Part shown: positions 1 through 7,412 of the stretch, in pieces
How the letters are laid out: each line of letters opens with the position of its first letter
Numbering within the stretch: the stretch's first letter is position 1
Source: Arthrobacter sp. Soil764
GTDB taxonomy: Bacteria; Actinomycetota; Actinomycetes; Actinomycetales; Micrococcaceae
Direction: 5' to 3'
Length of the DNA: 64,000 nt
Assembly: GCF_001428075.1 (NCBI RefSeq)
Contig: NZ_LMSI01000012.1
Coordinates: 316,507-380,506 of the forward strand
Program-made: the position numbers and the translations under genes
Notes under the pieces: generated by a model
What the model saw: only the letters and a program-made list of their open reading frames with translations
Database searches by the model: none
What the model was told of the DNA's origin: nothing

Positions 1-84
1 TATTTTCCATGCCGTTTCAAGGGCTTCCTTGTCCTTGGATGCTGCCGATGGCTCAGCCATCCTGCTCTTCTTGAAGAGGCTCAT
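1..84 (-). CDS. Probable Pycsar effector, N-terminus only (PycTM-like), cut by window edge
   Basis: Partial gene: 28 codons are open from ATG at 84 to the window edge, beginning MSLFKKSRMAEPSAASKD and ending ALETAWKI. It lies 46 bases downstream of the cyclase stop, on the same strand. A GAAG sequence eight bases before the ATG could serve as a ribosome site; a second Met is at codon 9. In Pycsar operons the gene after the cyclase usually encodes a small two-helix membrane effector (PycTM) that disrupts the inner membrane when it binds cCMP or cUMP. From memory, such effectors have an AW-hydrophobic motif near the N-terminus, which ETAWKI resembles. The membrane helices would lie outside the window, so the identity rests on position and a few residues. 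Confidence 0.5.
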   Translation of the reverse strand, partial: MSLFKKSRMAEPSAASKDKEALETAWKI

Positions 85-130
85 ATGGGCTGCTTCGATT
101 TTGGTCGGCGAGAGGTCTGCCCACGATGGA

Positions 131-829
131 TCATGGGGCCCACGTATAGGACGAACCGTAGTAGGCCACGGACTTGTTGCCATAGCTCTGGGTGCCCCTT
201 GGTGTCCACATGTCGATCTTGTTGGCGAATTTTGAGGCATCGTTGAGCTGGTTGTACACCGAAGCGGATATGTTGATGGTTTTGCCGCCGCGGATCTCGC
301 TGAGTTTCGCGGCAACGTTCGGTGCGCCACCGACCGACACAATGTCGTTCTCACCGTGAACACCGCCCCGGACGAGCATAGCTGGGCCAGTGTCGATACC
401 AACTCCGTGGGCCATCTTCCACGTGAAGTTATTCCACTTGTCCTGGAGAGCGGGGTTAATCACCTTTGTGACTGCCCAAGAGATGTTCATTGCGGCCTTG
501 GCAGCATCGGAATTCTTACTGTCACCGATGAAGATTCCCATCACACGGTCTCCATCGAAGCTGCGGATGTGTCCACCCCTCGCCCGGATAATCCGTGTGG
601 CTGCGTTGAGGTAGGAGCGGATAACCTTTGCCGCCGCCCAATCTTTGTATGCCTGGGCCAAACCGGTGGAATCTGCCATGTCTGCGTAGAGATAGGTTGC
701 GTCAAGGCGCACGGCACCGTTGCTCAACGCTATGTCTTTGGCCTCGGGCACCACTTGCCCGTCCCGCTCCACCCATGCAGGCAGCAGTACACCGCTTACG
801 CCGGCTTCAACATCTTCTTTGAGTCCCAC
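131..829 (-). CDS. pycC: Class III nucleotide cyclase, Pycsar type (cytidylate/uridylate cyclase)
   Basis: A stand-alone class III cyclase domain of about 230 residues. Numbered from the upstream GTG at 880, the two metal-binding aspartates are in YLYADMADST (D67) and SFDGDRVMG (D111), with a late VGGAPNVAAKLSEIRG segment (183-198) matching the PN.AAKLS signature I associate with Pycsar cyclases. These make cCMP or cUMP on phage infection; which one cannot be told here. The start is unclear. GTG at 880 has no ribosome site and gives a Ser/Cys-rich leader. GTG at 829 follows AGAAGGGG at 11 bases and gives the usual short N-terminus, so it is preferred. The next gene downstream looks like the effector. 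The region reads less GC-rich than its neighbours, consistent with acquired defence DNA. Confidence 0.8.
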   Translation of the reverse strand: MGLKEDVEAGVSGVLLPAWVERDGQVVPEAKDIALSNGAVRLDATYLYADMADSTGLAQAYKDWAAAKVIRSYLNAATRIIRARGGHIRSFDGDRVMGIFIGDSKNSDAAKAAMNISWAVTKVINPALQDKWNNFTWKMAHGVGIDTGPAMLVRGGVHGENDIVSVGGAPNVAAKLSEIRGGKTINISASVYNQLNDASKFANKIDMWTPRGTQSYGNKSVAYYGSSYTWAP

Positions 830-1074
830 GGAAAGTTCATCCCCTTCTGTGGAGGAACTTCCCCCACAGGAAGATAGCACTTCAGATACCCAGAGAACTG
901 CATGGAATGGGATCTCTTCGCCTTGCTGTCTATCTTCATTCGTACTGCGCCGGGTTGGATAGCAATCGGGCGGCTGGACAGAAGCGCGTTATGCCGCCAA
1001 TCAAAACCGACTGTATTTGTTGTGGAGCACGCTCGTCTCTGTTTTGTCGTGGCCCGCCCCTGCTAGCGTGCTTT

Positions 1075-1655
1075 TTACTTGACTGCGAAAACTAAACCAG
1101 TCAAAACGTTGGCGGCACTTCTCTGATGAGCGGGCAAAGGGACGGCAAGATTTGGTGCTTCCGAGACCAAGGCTGGGATCTCGAGCCGGAACTCGTTGGG
1201 TAAGTCCGGATGAGCGCCGTAGAAAAGTGCAAGCATGCGTTGAACGCGCCGGATCCCCGGGGGGGGCGGGACGTAATCTTCAGCAAATGATCAAAGGACC
1301 AACTGTTGACCGGGTAGTCCGGAGAAGACAGGACCAGCTGGGTATTAAACAGCTGCCCTTCCGGACCGCGTTCGCAGACGCTGCCGGGGACCAGCCAGAT
1401 GTTCAGGTCTTCCGCGAGCTGTTTGAGCTCTTTGACCCGCGGCCCGTCCAGGGGCTCGGCACTGGCCTGGAGCATTTCGATCCGCTGCAGGTCCGGGTTT
1501 TGGTCGCCGAAAAGGTGCAGCTCGGGGAAGACGACCAGCTTGCTGTGCGGCTGGGCTTCGAGGGCTTCTTTGACCTCGTCGGCAAAGACAGAGACGGGTT
1601 CGCCGATGGGCCTGGGCCTTGCTTGGGCCGCGACGAGGGGAAGGATGCGTTGCAT
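1075..1655 (-). pseudogene. Chimeric remnant: N-terminal half of a nitrilase-family amidohydrolase joined to an unrelated tail
   Basis: From ATG at 1655 the first 110 residues read as a carbon-nitrogen hydrolase: LVVFPELHLFG carries the catalytic Glu (E45), followed by WLVPGSVCERG and FNTQLVLS. After NTQLVLS (about 1326) homology stops; the segments with the catalytic Lys and Cys are absent, so it cannot be active. The tail (PDYPVNSWSFDHLLKI) meets a run of eight C on the minus strand near 1260. A frame change there opens MLALFYGAHPDLPNEF and LAVPLPAHQRSAANV, ending at TAA 1075-1077; in the original frame the stop is at 1101. The tail reads like genuine coding sequence from a gene I do not recognise. 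A GntR gene is divergent upstream. Confidence 0.65.
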
Positions 1656-1693
1656 GGGTTTTTCTCCGCTGTGGAGGTGTAATCCGGGTTATA

Positions 1694-1712
1694 TTAGATC
1701 AGAATGATCCAA
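1694..1712. promoter_or_regulatory. Palindromic operator candidate between nitrilase remnant and GntR gene
   Basis: TTAGATCA gaa TGATCCAA is an inverted repeat with 7 of 8 matching positions per arm. It lies 20 bases before the GntR start codon and 38 bases before the nitrilase start, where an autoregulating FCD-type GntR repressor would bind. Binding is inferred. Confidence 0.5.
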
Positions 1713-1732
1713 TAAAGGGAAGGGGCGCTGCT

Positions 1733-2512
1733 GTGGGCCGTAAAGTAGCGAATATGACCCGTCAGCTGGAGGACACCGCCGAGCCCTTGCGCCTTGGTTC
1801 CGGCAGGATGTCCGGGATGGAGCGGCGCAGCGCCATGGACGCTGTTCGGATGCGGATCGGGATGGCTATTTCGCTGGGGCTTTTGAAGCCGGGCGAGCGA
1901 CTGCCGGACCAGGAGGACGTTGCCTTGGGTTTGTCGGTCAGCCCGATTACCGCCCGCCGTGCGCTGGCGAGCCTGGCGGAGCAGGGTGTGGTGGTGCGCC
2001 GGCGCGGCCGGGCCGGCGGGACTTTTGTGGCGGACGCGCCGCCGTCGGATGTTTTGGCCTCACTGTCCGCGTCGCCGGCGGAGTCCCAGGCTGTGAACCG
2101 GCTGGTGGACCGGCGGCTGCTGTTCGAGTGCGCCGTGACACACTACGCCGCCGTCAACGCCACGACTGAACAGCTGGATGAGCTGGACCGGCTAACGCAT
2201 GAGATGGCCGAGGCGACCGGCTGGTCCTACTACCACAGGATGGACGAGCAGTTCCATCAACTGGTGGGTACTGCATCGTGCCTGGACTCCGCCGTCGAGG
2301 TTTATCACGAAACTCTCGCCGACCTCTACGACTACTTGATCCCCTACCCCATCGAGAAGCTGCAAAAGTCCAACCATGACCACATCGCCCTGGTTGCAGC
2401 CCTCCGCGCCGGCAACGTTGAGGAATCGGTGGAGGTGGCACGGAAGCACGTGGACATCCTGCACAGGACCATGTTTATGGGGCTGGTCGAAGGCGGTCAT
2501 AAGCCGCAATGA
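1733..2512 (+). CDS. GntR-family transcriptional regulator with FCD domain
   Basis: About 259 residues. An N-terminal winged helix (RMRIGMAISLGLLKPGERLP, then VSPITARRALASLAEQGVVV and the wing RRRGRAGGTFV) is followed by an all-helical FCD ligand domain (DRRLLFECAVTHYAA through HDHIALVAALRAGNVEESVE). FCD regulators bind small carboxylates, often with a metal. The chosen start is GTG 1733, seven bases after AAGGGAAGGGG; ATG 1754 has no ribosome site. It is divergent from the broken amidohydrolase, whose expression it presumably once controlled, and a palindrome lies between them. With the partner gene destroyed, the present target is unknown. Confidence 0.85.
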   Translation: MGRKVANMTRQLEDTAEPLRLGSGRMSGMERRSAMDAVRMRIGMAISLGLLKPGERLPDQEDVALGLSVSPITARRALASLAEQGVVVRRRGRAGGTFVADAPPSDVLASLSASPAESQAVNRLVDRRLLFECAVTHYAAVNATTEQLDELDRLTHEMAEATGWSYYHRMDEQFHQLVGTASCLDSAVEVYHETLADLYDYLIPYPIEKLQKSNHDHIALVAALRAGNVEESVEVARKHVDILHRTMFMGLVEGGHKPQ

Positions 2513-2752
2513 CTGATTGAATAGGCGCCAGCCCGGCCGCACGTCCTGCTCCCGCGCCCGAAGCCAACCGCTCTCGTTGCCGTCTCTACTGGATGCGATA
2601 GTCGGTCGCTGACACTGATAGCCGGCCTGTAGTGCGTAGCGCACATTCCAAGAAGCTCGATTACGCACACCTATTTCTGCCAAGCTTATAGCGGCCCACC
2701 GGGGTAGTGCTCCATAGGGCCCTGCTTGGCCTGTTTTGTCGGTGCCGCCGGT

Positions 2753-2758
2753 TAAAGT
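2753..2758 (+). promoter_or_regulatory. -10 box for a leaderless start of the endonuclease VII gene
   Basis: TAAAGT lies six bases before ATG 2765 and no Shine-Dalgarno sequence is present. This spacing would put the transcription start at or next to the A of the ATG, so a leaderless mRNA is inferred. No clear -35 is seen. Confidence 0.45.
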
Positions 2759-2764
2759 TCCGGC

Positions 2765-3880
2765 ATGGAGATAAAAAAAGACGCTGAAGGATGGAATCAG
2801 TGCAGCGCCCTCCCCAATTATGGGTGCGAGCTCCGCACTCGGAACAAGGGCGGCAAGTACTGCAATTCGCACGCCCTCCAGATGAACCGAGGTGAAGAGT
2901 TCAGACCTCTTCAAACCCGAGGGGTAGGCCGTGGCCTGACATGCGCGGGCCCGGGCCGCAACGGGGATCCCTGCGACCGACGAGTGACGCAGCTTAATCT
3001 TCCCCCAGGACCCCTCTGCAAAGGACATGCAACGCAGCTTGAACGAGACGGGGAGATGTGGCAATTTCCACCAAAAGGGGATGAATGGAACGATTGCGCG
3101 GCCTTCGACTACAGCTGCGGACGAAAGTCGGTAACCAGCGGTTCGCGGTTCTGCGGCACTCATTATAACCAGTACTACCGCGGCGAGCTGACCCCCATCA
3201 AGCGGAAGGCACCTAACGGCACGCGGTGCGTGGGCCCCGGACCTGACGGCACGGAATGCGGACGGAAAGACATGTACCAGCATGACCCCATGCCGTTATG
3301 CAAATCCCACACTAACCAGTACAACGACACGGGCGAGATGCGGGTGATCGTTCCCCGCTACAAGCTGGCATCTTTGGAGAGGGACGACGATGGCAACAAG
3401 CGATGCACGACGTGTCGACAATGGCTGCCCGAAGACAATTTCGGAAAAGGCGATTCGGGCGACAAATTGTCGTCCCGCTGCCTACGGTGCGCTAATGATG
3501 CCTCCCGTGCGCGGAAGTTTGGGATTACTCGGGAGACGTACGATGCCCTCCTATCCTTTCAAGGCGGCGTCTGTTGGATATGCAAGCAGCCCCCGGACTT
3601 CGGCCGCACTTCGCTGAGCGTGGATCACGATCACAACTGTTGCCCCGAAAAATACAAAACATGCGGCAGCTGCATACGTGGGCTGGTCTGCGGATCATGC
3701 AATCTTGCCCTCGGACTGTTTGATCACAAGCCCGAGCGGCTGGAAGCAGGCTTCAAATATCTGGTCGAAGGAGTACCGCACGTTTTGGCATACCTTCGGT
3801 CGAGAGCGGATGCTGCCAATTTGCCGATTCTTGGTAGCCCACAGCAGGGATATGCCGACCCCACTTTAGGGAATGCCTGA
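2765..3880 (+). CDS. Recombination endonuclease VII-type HNH nuclease with four Cys/His modules
   Basis: The C-terminal half (about 215-345) reads as an endonuclease VII/HNH fold: a CTTCRQWLPEDNF Zn-ribbon, then CWICKQPPDF, the catalytic VDHDH segment and GLVCGSCNLALGLFDH. Such enzymes cut branched or mismatched DNA and are often phage or defence linked. The N-terminal 200 residues carry four tandem modules of the form C-x(6-8)-C-x(6-15)-C-x2-H, e.g. CKGHATQLERDGEM and CKSHTNQYNDTGEM, each ending in a G-E-(M/L/F) turn. I do not recognise this array; zinc and DNA or protein binding is inferred. It stands alone with a leaderless-type start. The tail after about 350 looks unstructured. It could be a cargo gene rather than core chromosome. 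Confidence 0.8.
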   Translation: MEIKKDAEGWNQCSALPNYGCELRTRNKGGKYCNSHALQMNRGEEFRPLQTRGVGRGLTCAGPGRNGDPCDRRVTQLNLPPGPLCKGHATQLERDGEMWQFPPKGDEWNDCAAFDYSCGRKSVTSGSRFCGTHYNQYYRGELTPIKRKAPNGTRCVGPGPDGTECGRKDMYQHDPMPLCKSHTNQYNDTGEMRVIVPRYKLASLERDDDGNKRCTTCRQWLPEDNFGKGDSGDKLSSRCLRCANDASRARKFGITRETYDALLSFQGGVCWICKQPPDFGRTSLSVDHDHNCCPEKYKTCGSCIRGLVCGSCNLALGLFDHKPERLEAGFKYLVEGVPHVLAYLRSRADAANLPILGSPQQGYADPTLGNA

Positions 3881-4067
3881 AAATTTTGGTTGCGGAATCG
3901 ACGCTGGTGGGCTGGTTCGGAGCAAGTGCAAGCATAGTGAACTGTGCCTGACATAGTTTGGAAGGCCGAGTTATAGAGCACACAGCGCGACGAGACCCTC
4001 TGGTGACATAGTTGCATGACTGGGCTGCGGCCGATGGGCCGATGGGCCATCACGGCATGAAGTGTGC

Positions 4068-4101
4068 GAGGGCGCGTCCGGCGGTAGCCGGACGCGCCCT
4101 C
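4068..4101. terminator. Strong hairpin terminator, no T-run
   Basis: GAGGGCGCGTCCGGC is followed by a four-base loop and its perfect complement: a 15-bp stem with no mismatch, lying 40 bases after the permease stop. No T-run follows on either strand, as is common in high-GC actinobacteria. It probably ends the permease/aminotransferase transcript and may also stop read-through from the endonuclease side. Confidence 0.65.
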
Positions 4102-4140
4102 ACTGTTCTCACTCGGGATGAAGTTGCCCGTCCCCCAAGC

Positions 4141-5553
4141 TCAGTCGATGAGCACCGACTGCTTCGCACCCTCCGAAGCTTCAACCCGGCCCGAGACCTT
4201 CCCGGACCGGTGGTGCAGCCAGTTCGCCACCGCCAGCAGCACCACGAGCCCGATGGTGCTCAGGAGCTGGGGACGGGAATCCTCGCCGATGAAGCCCACT
4301 GTGAAGATCGCCGCGAGGATGAGCAGCCCGAAGGACGTGAGCCACGGGAACCCGGGCATCCGCAGGGGAAGCGCCGTTCCTTCACGGTCGGCGCGGAGGC
4401 GCAGCGCGAGCTGGGCCAGAAGCGCGGATGTCCACACCAGCAGGCAGGTTGAACCCACGATGTTGAGCAAAACGCCAAGCACCATCTCGGGGAAGGCCAG
4501 CTCCAGCACCACCGTGACCACGCCGAAGGCAACGCTCGCCAGTACAGCGACAACGGGCACCCGGGCCTTGGACACGGAAGCAAGCAGGCGGGGTGCTTCG
4601 CCCCGCTCCGCGAGGGAGTACGCCATCCGGGAGGCACCGTAGAGGTTGGCGTTAAGGGCGGATAGCAGGGCGGCGACGGCTACCAGGGTGATGGCCGTGG
4701 CAGCACCCGGCATGCCCGCCGCGTCCAGCACAGCGGCGAACGGGCTCTTCAACCCCGCGGAACCCACAGGAACCACGGCCGCGATCACGAAGATCGCGCC
4801 GATGTAGAACACCAGGATGCGCCACAGCACCGTCCGGACCGCCTTCTTCACGCTGCGGGCAGGCTCGGCCGTCTCGGCTGCTGCCACGGAAACGATCTCG
4901 GTGCCGCCGAACGCGAACGCCACCACGAACAGAGCGGTGGCGATCCCGCCGAAGCCGCTGGGTGCGAACCCGGCACCGGTGAAGTTGGACAGGCCCGGCG
5001 ACTGGACGCCCGGCAGCCAGCCGAAGAGCAGGGCAGCGCCCACCAGGAGGAACCCGACGATCGCCGCCACCTTGAGCAGGGCGAACCAGAACTCGAACTC
5101 GCCGAAGTTCTTCACGCTGGTCAGGTTCACGGCGGTGAGCACCACGATGAACACGAAGGCCATCAGCCACACCGGCAGCGCGGGGAAGATGGTGGCCAGC
5201 AGGCCTGCCGCTCCGAGCGCTTCGGCCGCGATGACGACGACGAGCTGCAGCCACCAGAGCCAGCCCACCGTCGCGCCGGCCACCGGCCCGTAGGCCTTGG
5301 CGGTGTAGACGGAGAAGGCACCGCTGTCCGGGTTGGCGGCGGCCATTTCGCCGAGCGCCCACATCACCAGGATGATGAGCGTTCCGGCCACGAGGTAGGA
5401 GATCAGCACCGCCGGGCCGGCAGCCTGGATGCCTGCCCCGGAGCCGATGAACAGGCCCGCGCCGATGGCGCTTCCCAGGCCCATCATGGTGAGCTGCCGA
5501 GGTTTGAGGGCTGCGCCGAGTGGGCGGGCAGACGTCTTCGTCTGTTGTTCCAT
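4141..5553 (-). CDS. APC-family amino acid permease
   Basis: 470 residues with about twelve hydrophobic segments. The N-terminal LTMMGLGSAIGAGLFIGSG and the following WALGEMAAANPDSGAF are the TM1 substrate-binding turn and the conserved G-E of the amino acid/polyamine/organocation family (AnsP/GabP/AroP group). It imports an amino acid with protons across the plasma membrane. The ATG at 5553 is preceded by AGGAAACCCC; a longer open frame upstream is not needed. It follows the aminotransferase by 43 bases on the same strand, so the two are probably co-transcribed and handle the same amino acid. The aminotransferase type suggests an aromatic one, but substrate cannot be read from the permease sequence alone. 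Confidence 0.88.
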   Translation of the reverse strand: MEQQTKTSARPLGAALKPRQLTMMGLGSAIGAGLFIGSGAGIQAAGPAVLISYLVAGTLIILVMWALGEMAAANPDSGAFSVYTAKAYGPVAGATVGWLWWLQLVVVIAAEALGAAGLLATIFPALPVWLMAFVFIVVLTAVNLTSVKNFGEFEFWFALLKVAAIVGFLLVGAALLFGWLPGVQSPGLSNFTGAGFAPSGFGGIATALFVVAFAFGGTEIVSVAAAETAEPARSVKKAVRTVLWRILVFYIGAIFVIAAVVPVGSAGLKSPFAAVLDAAGMPGAATAITLVAVAALLSALNANLYGASRMAYSLAERGEAPRLLASVSKARVPVVAVLASVAFGVVTVVLELAFPEMVLGVLLNIVGSTCLLVWTSALLAQLALRLRADREGTALPLRMPGFPWLTSFGLLILAAIFTVGFIGEDSRPQLLSTIGLVVLLAVANWLHHRSGKVSGRVEASEGAKQSVLID

Positions 5554-5596
5554 GGGGTTTCCTCTGGTTGTAGGTGGAACTGATGGGGATAAAAGG

Positions 5597-6694
5597 TCAG
5601 GCTGCGTGGGCTTCGAGGAGCCGGAGCACGCGGTTGTTGGAGGCGGGATCGGCAGCGGTGATCCGCACGCCGTCGCCCTGGTAGGCCCGGACCATGATGC
5701 CCGCGCGGTCGAACGCATCCACCAGCCGTGCCAGCAGGTGCTCGTCAGCACGGATCCACAGGAAGTTGCCCTGGCTCGGCTGCAGCTTCCAGCCCTGGGC
5801 TTCCAGCTCAGCGGCCATTCGTGCGCGTTCCTGCTTTACGGCGGAGACCCGCACTTCCATCTCCTCCCCCGCGTCCAGCGACGCGACGGCCGCCTTCTGG
5901 GCCAGCGCGCTCACGCCGAAGGGAAGGGCGGTCCGGCGCAGCCCCTCGGCGATGGCCGGCGCCGCCACGGCGTAGCCCACGCGGAGGCCGGCGAGTCCGT
6001 AGGCCTTGGAGAAGGTGCGCAGGATGCAGACGTTCGGGTACCGGCGGTAGAGCGCCAGGGAGTCGGGGCCGCTTCCGGCGTCGGCGTACTCCACGTACGC
6101 CTCGTCAATCACCACCAGGACGTTGGACGGGACGGACTGCAGAAACTCCTCGAGTCGCTCGTGGCTGATCGGCACGCCGGTGGGGTTGTTGGGCGTGCAG
6201 AGCAGGATCACCTTGGTGCGCTCGGTGACGGCCGCGGCCATGGCGTCCAGATCGTGGCCCTCGGCGTCGTCCAGCGGGATGCGTACCGGCCGGGCGCCCG
6301 CCAGCTCCACCAGGATGGGGTACGCCTCGAAGGAGCGCCACGCGAACACCACTTCATCGCCGGCGTCGCACAGTCCGGTGATGATCTGCTGCAGGACGCC
6401 CACGCTGCCCGGGCCCACCGCGACCTCTTCGGCGGTGACGCGCAGGTGCCGGGCCAGCCGTTCGCGGAGTTCGACGGCGGCCATGTCAGGGTAGCGGTTC
6501 ATCCTGCCGACCGCTTCGGTCACCGCAGCCATTGCGGCGGGCAGTGGGTCGTAGTGGCTTTCGTTGCTGGCGAGGGCGGCGATGTCCGCGCCAACGCTGC
6601 GCCGGCCCGGGACGTAGGACGGAAGGCCGGTCACCGCGTCGCGCAGGGTGGGCAACGCAGTTTGGGGTACGGCCAAAAGCTGATCACTGGTCAT
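5597..6694 (-). CDS. PLP-dependent aminotransferase, HisC/aromatic aminotransferase type
   Basis: 365 residues, fold-type I. Landmarks are LASNESHYDP near 41-50, CTPNNPTGVPISHERLEEF, VIDEAYVEYAD (D197, Y200) and the Schiff-base lysine K230 in TFSKAYGLAGLRVGYA. The family swaps an amino group between histidinol phosphate or aromatic amino acids and 2-oxoglutarate. There are no histidine genes nearby. Instead an amino acid permease, an Lrp-type regulator and a ThDP enzyme flank it, so an aromatic aminotransferase (Pat-like) is the better reading. Promoter and operator should lie in the 93 bases shared with the divergent Lrp gene. The ORF starts at ATG 6694 directly opposite that region. Confidence 0.85.
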   Translation of the reverse strand: MTSDQLLAVPQTALPTLRDAVTGLPSYVPGRRSVGADIAALASNESHYDPLPAAMAAVTEAVGRMNRYPDMAAVELRERLARHLRVTAEEVAVGPGSVGVLQQIITGLCDAGDEVVFAWRSFEAYPILVELAGARPVRIPLDDAEGHDLDAMAAAVTERTKVILLCTPNNPTGVPISHERLEEFLQSVPSNVLVVIDEAYVEYADAGSGPDSLALYRRYPNVCILRTFSKAYGLAGLRVGYAVAAPAIAEGLRRTALPFGVSALAQKAAVASLDAGEEMEVRVSAVKQERARMAAELEAQGWKLQPSQGNFLWIRADEHLLARLVDAFDRAGIMVRAYQGDGVRITAADPASNNRVLRLLEAHAA

Positions 6695-6787
6695 GAGGTC
6701 CGATCATGGAAGTGACCCGGACCACAATGCAAGGTAGGCTCCGGTGCTTGGGACTTTTGCTCAACTTCTAGTACCTCTGGTGAAAAT

Positions 6788-7291
6788 ATGACCATCGCAA
6801 ACTCGCGCACGCTCGATTCCCTCGACGGCCGGATCATCCTCGCCCTGGACAAGGACCCCGAAGCCAGCGCCCTGGCACTCTCCCGGACACTCGGCGTCGC
6901 ACGCAACACCGTCCACGCCCGGCTGGCACGGCTGGAGCGCAGCGGCGCGCTCCGCTCCTTCAGCCGCCGGCTTGACCCCGCCGCCCTGGGCTACGAGCTG
7001 ATGGCCTTCCTGTCCCTCTCGATCAGCCAGACGCGGACCGGTTCGGTGGAGAACGGGCTCGCCGCGATCCCGGAAGTCATCGAGGTGCACGCCACCACCG
7101 GGGACGCGGACCTCATGGCCAAGGTGGTGGCCCGCGGCACGGCCGACCTCTACCGCATCACCAACGAGATCCTCGAGATCGACGGGATCGAGCGGACCAG
7201 CACGGCCATCTCCATCCTGGAACTCATGCCGCCCCGCTACGACGGCCTCATCAGCCGGCTGTCCAAGGAGGAATCGCGCCCTTCGGAGTAA
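6788..7291 (+). CDS. Lrp/AsnC-family transcriptional regulator
   Basis: 167 residues: an N-terminal AsnC-type helix-turn-helix (LDGRIILALDKDPEASALAL, SRTLGVARNTVHARLARLE) and a C-terminal RAM effector domain with VIEVHATTGDADLMAKVVA. Lrp/AsnC proteins form octamers and sense amino acids. It is divergent from the aminotransferase-permease pair and is followed after 119 bases by the ThDP enzyme gene, so it probably controls all three in response to the transported amino acid. GGTGA lies seven bases before the ATG. Confidence 0.9.
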   Translation: MTIANSRTLDSLDGRIILALDKDPEASALALSRTLGVARNTVHARLARLERSGALRSFSRRLDPAALGYELMAFLSLSISQTRTGSVENGLAAIPEVIEVHATTGDADLMAKVVARGTADLYRITNEILEIDGIERTSTAISILELMPPRYDGLISRLSKEESRPSE

Positions 7292-7375
7292 GTGCGCGTG
7301 ACCGGCGCTACAAATGGGCAAATTGTCAGCGTCATCTCCTCCTGCTGCCAAAAGTCCCAGCAGCATCCAGCGGTA

Positions 7376-7412
7376 TTGCAAATGTGAGATGCAGGACACA
7401 CGATGCCTGCAT
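7376..7412 (+). promoter_or_regulatory. Promoter with overlapping inverted repeat at the start of the ThDP enzyme gene
   Basis: TTGCAA (7376-7381), a 17-base spacer and CACGAT (7399-7404) fit a vegetative promoter. CACGAT ends six bases before ATG 7411, so transcription would start at or near the start codon. The inverted repeat ATGCAGG (7389-7395) / CCTGCAT (7406-7412) spans the -10 and the start codon: a natural operator position, perhaps for the Lrp protein next door. No Shine-Dalgarno sequence is present. Confidence 0.5.

Noticed and set aside
829..880. MLSSCGG as a lipoprotein signal for the cyclase
   Set aside because: No hydrophobic stretch before the Cys, GTG 880 has no ribosome site, and Pycsar cyclases are cytoplasmic.
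5429..6715. Long plus-strand open frame (428 codons) opposite the aminotransferase and permease
   Set aside because: Arg/Gly/His-rich translation without motifs; it is the antisense shadow of two clear GC-rich genes.
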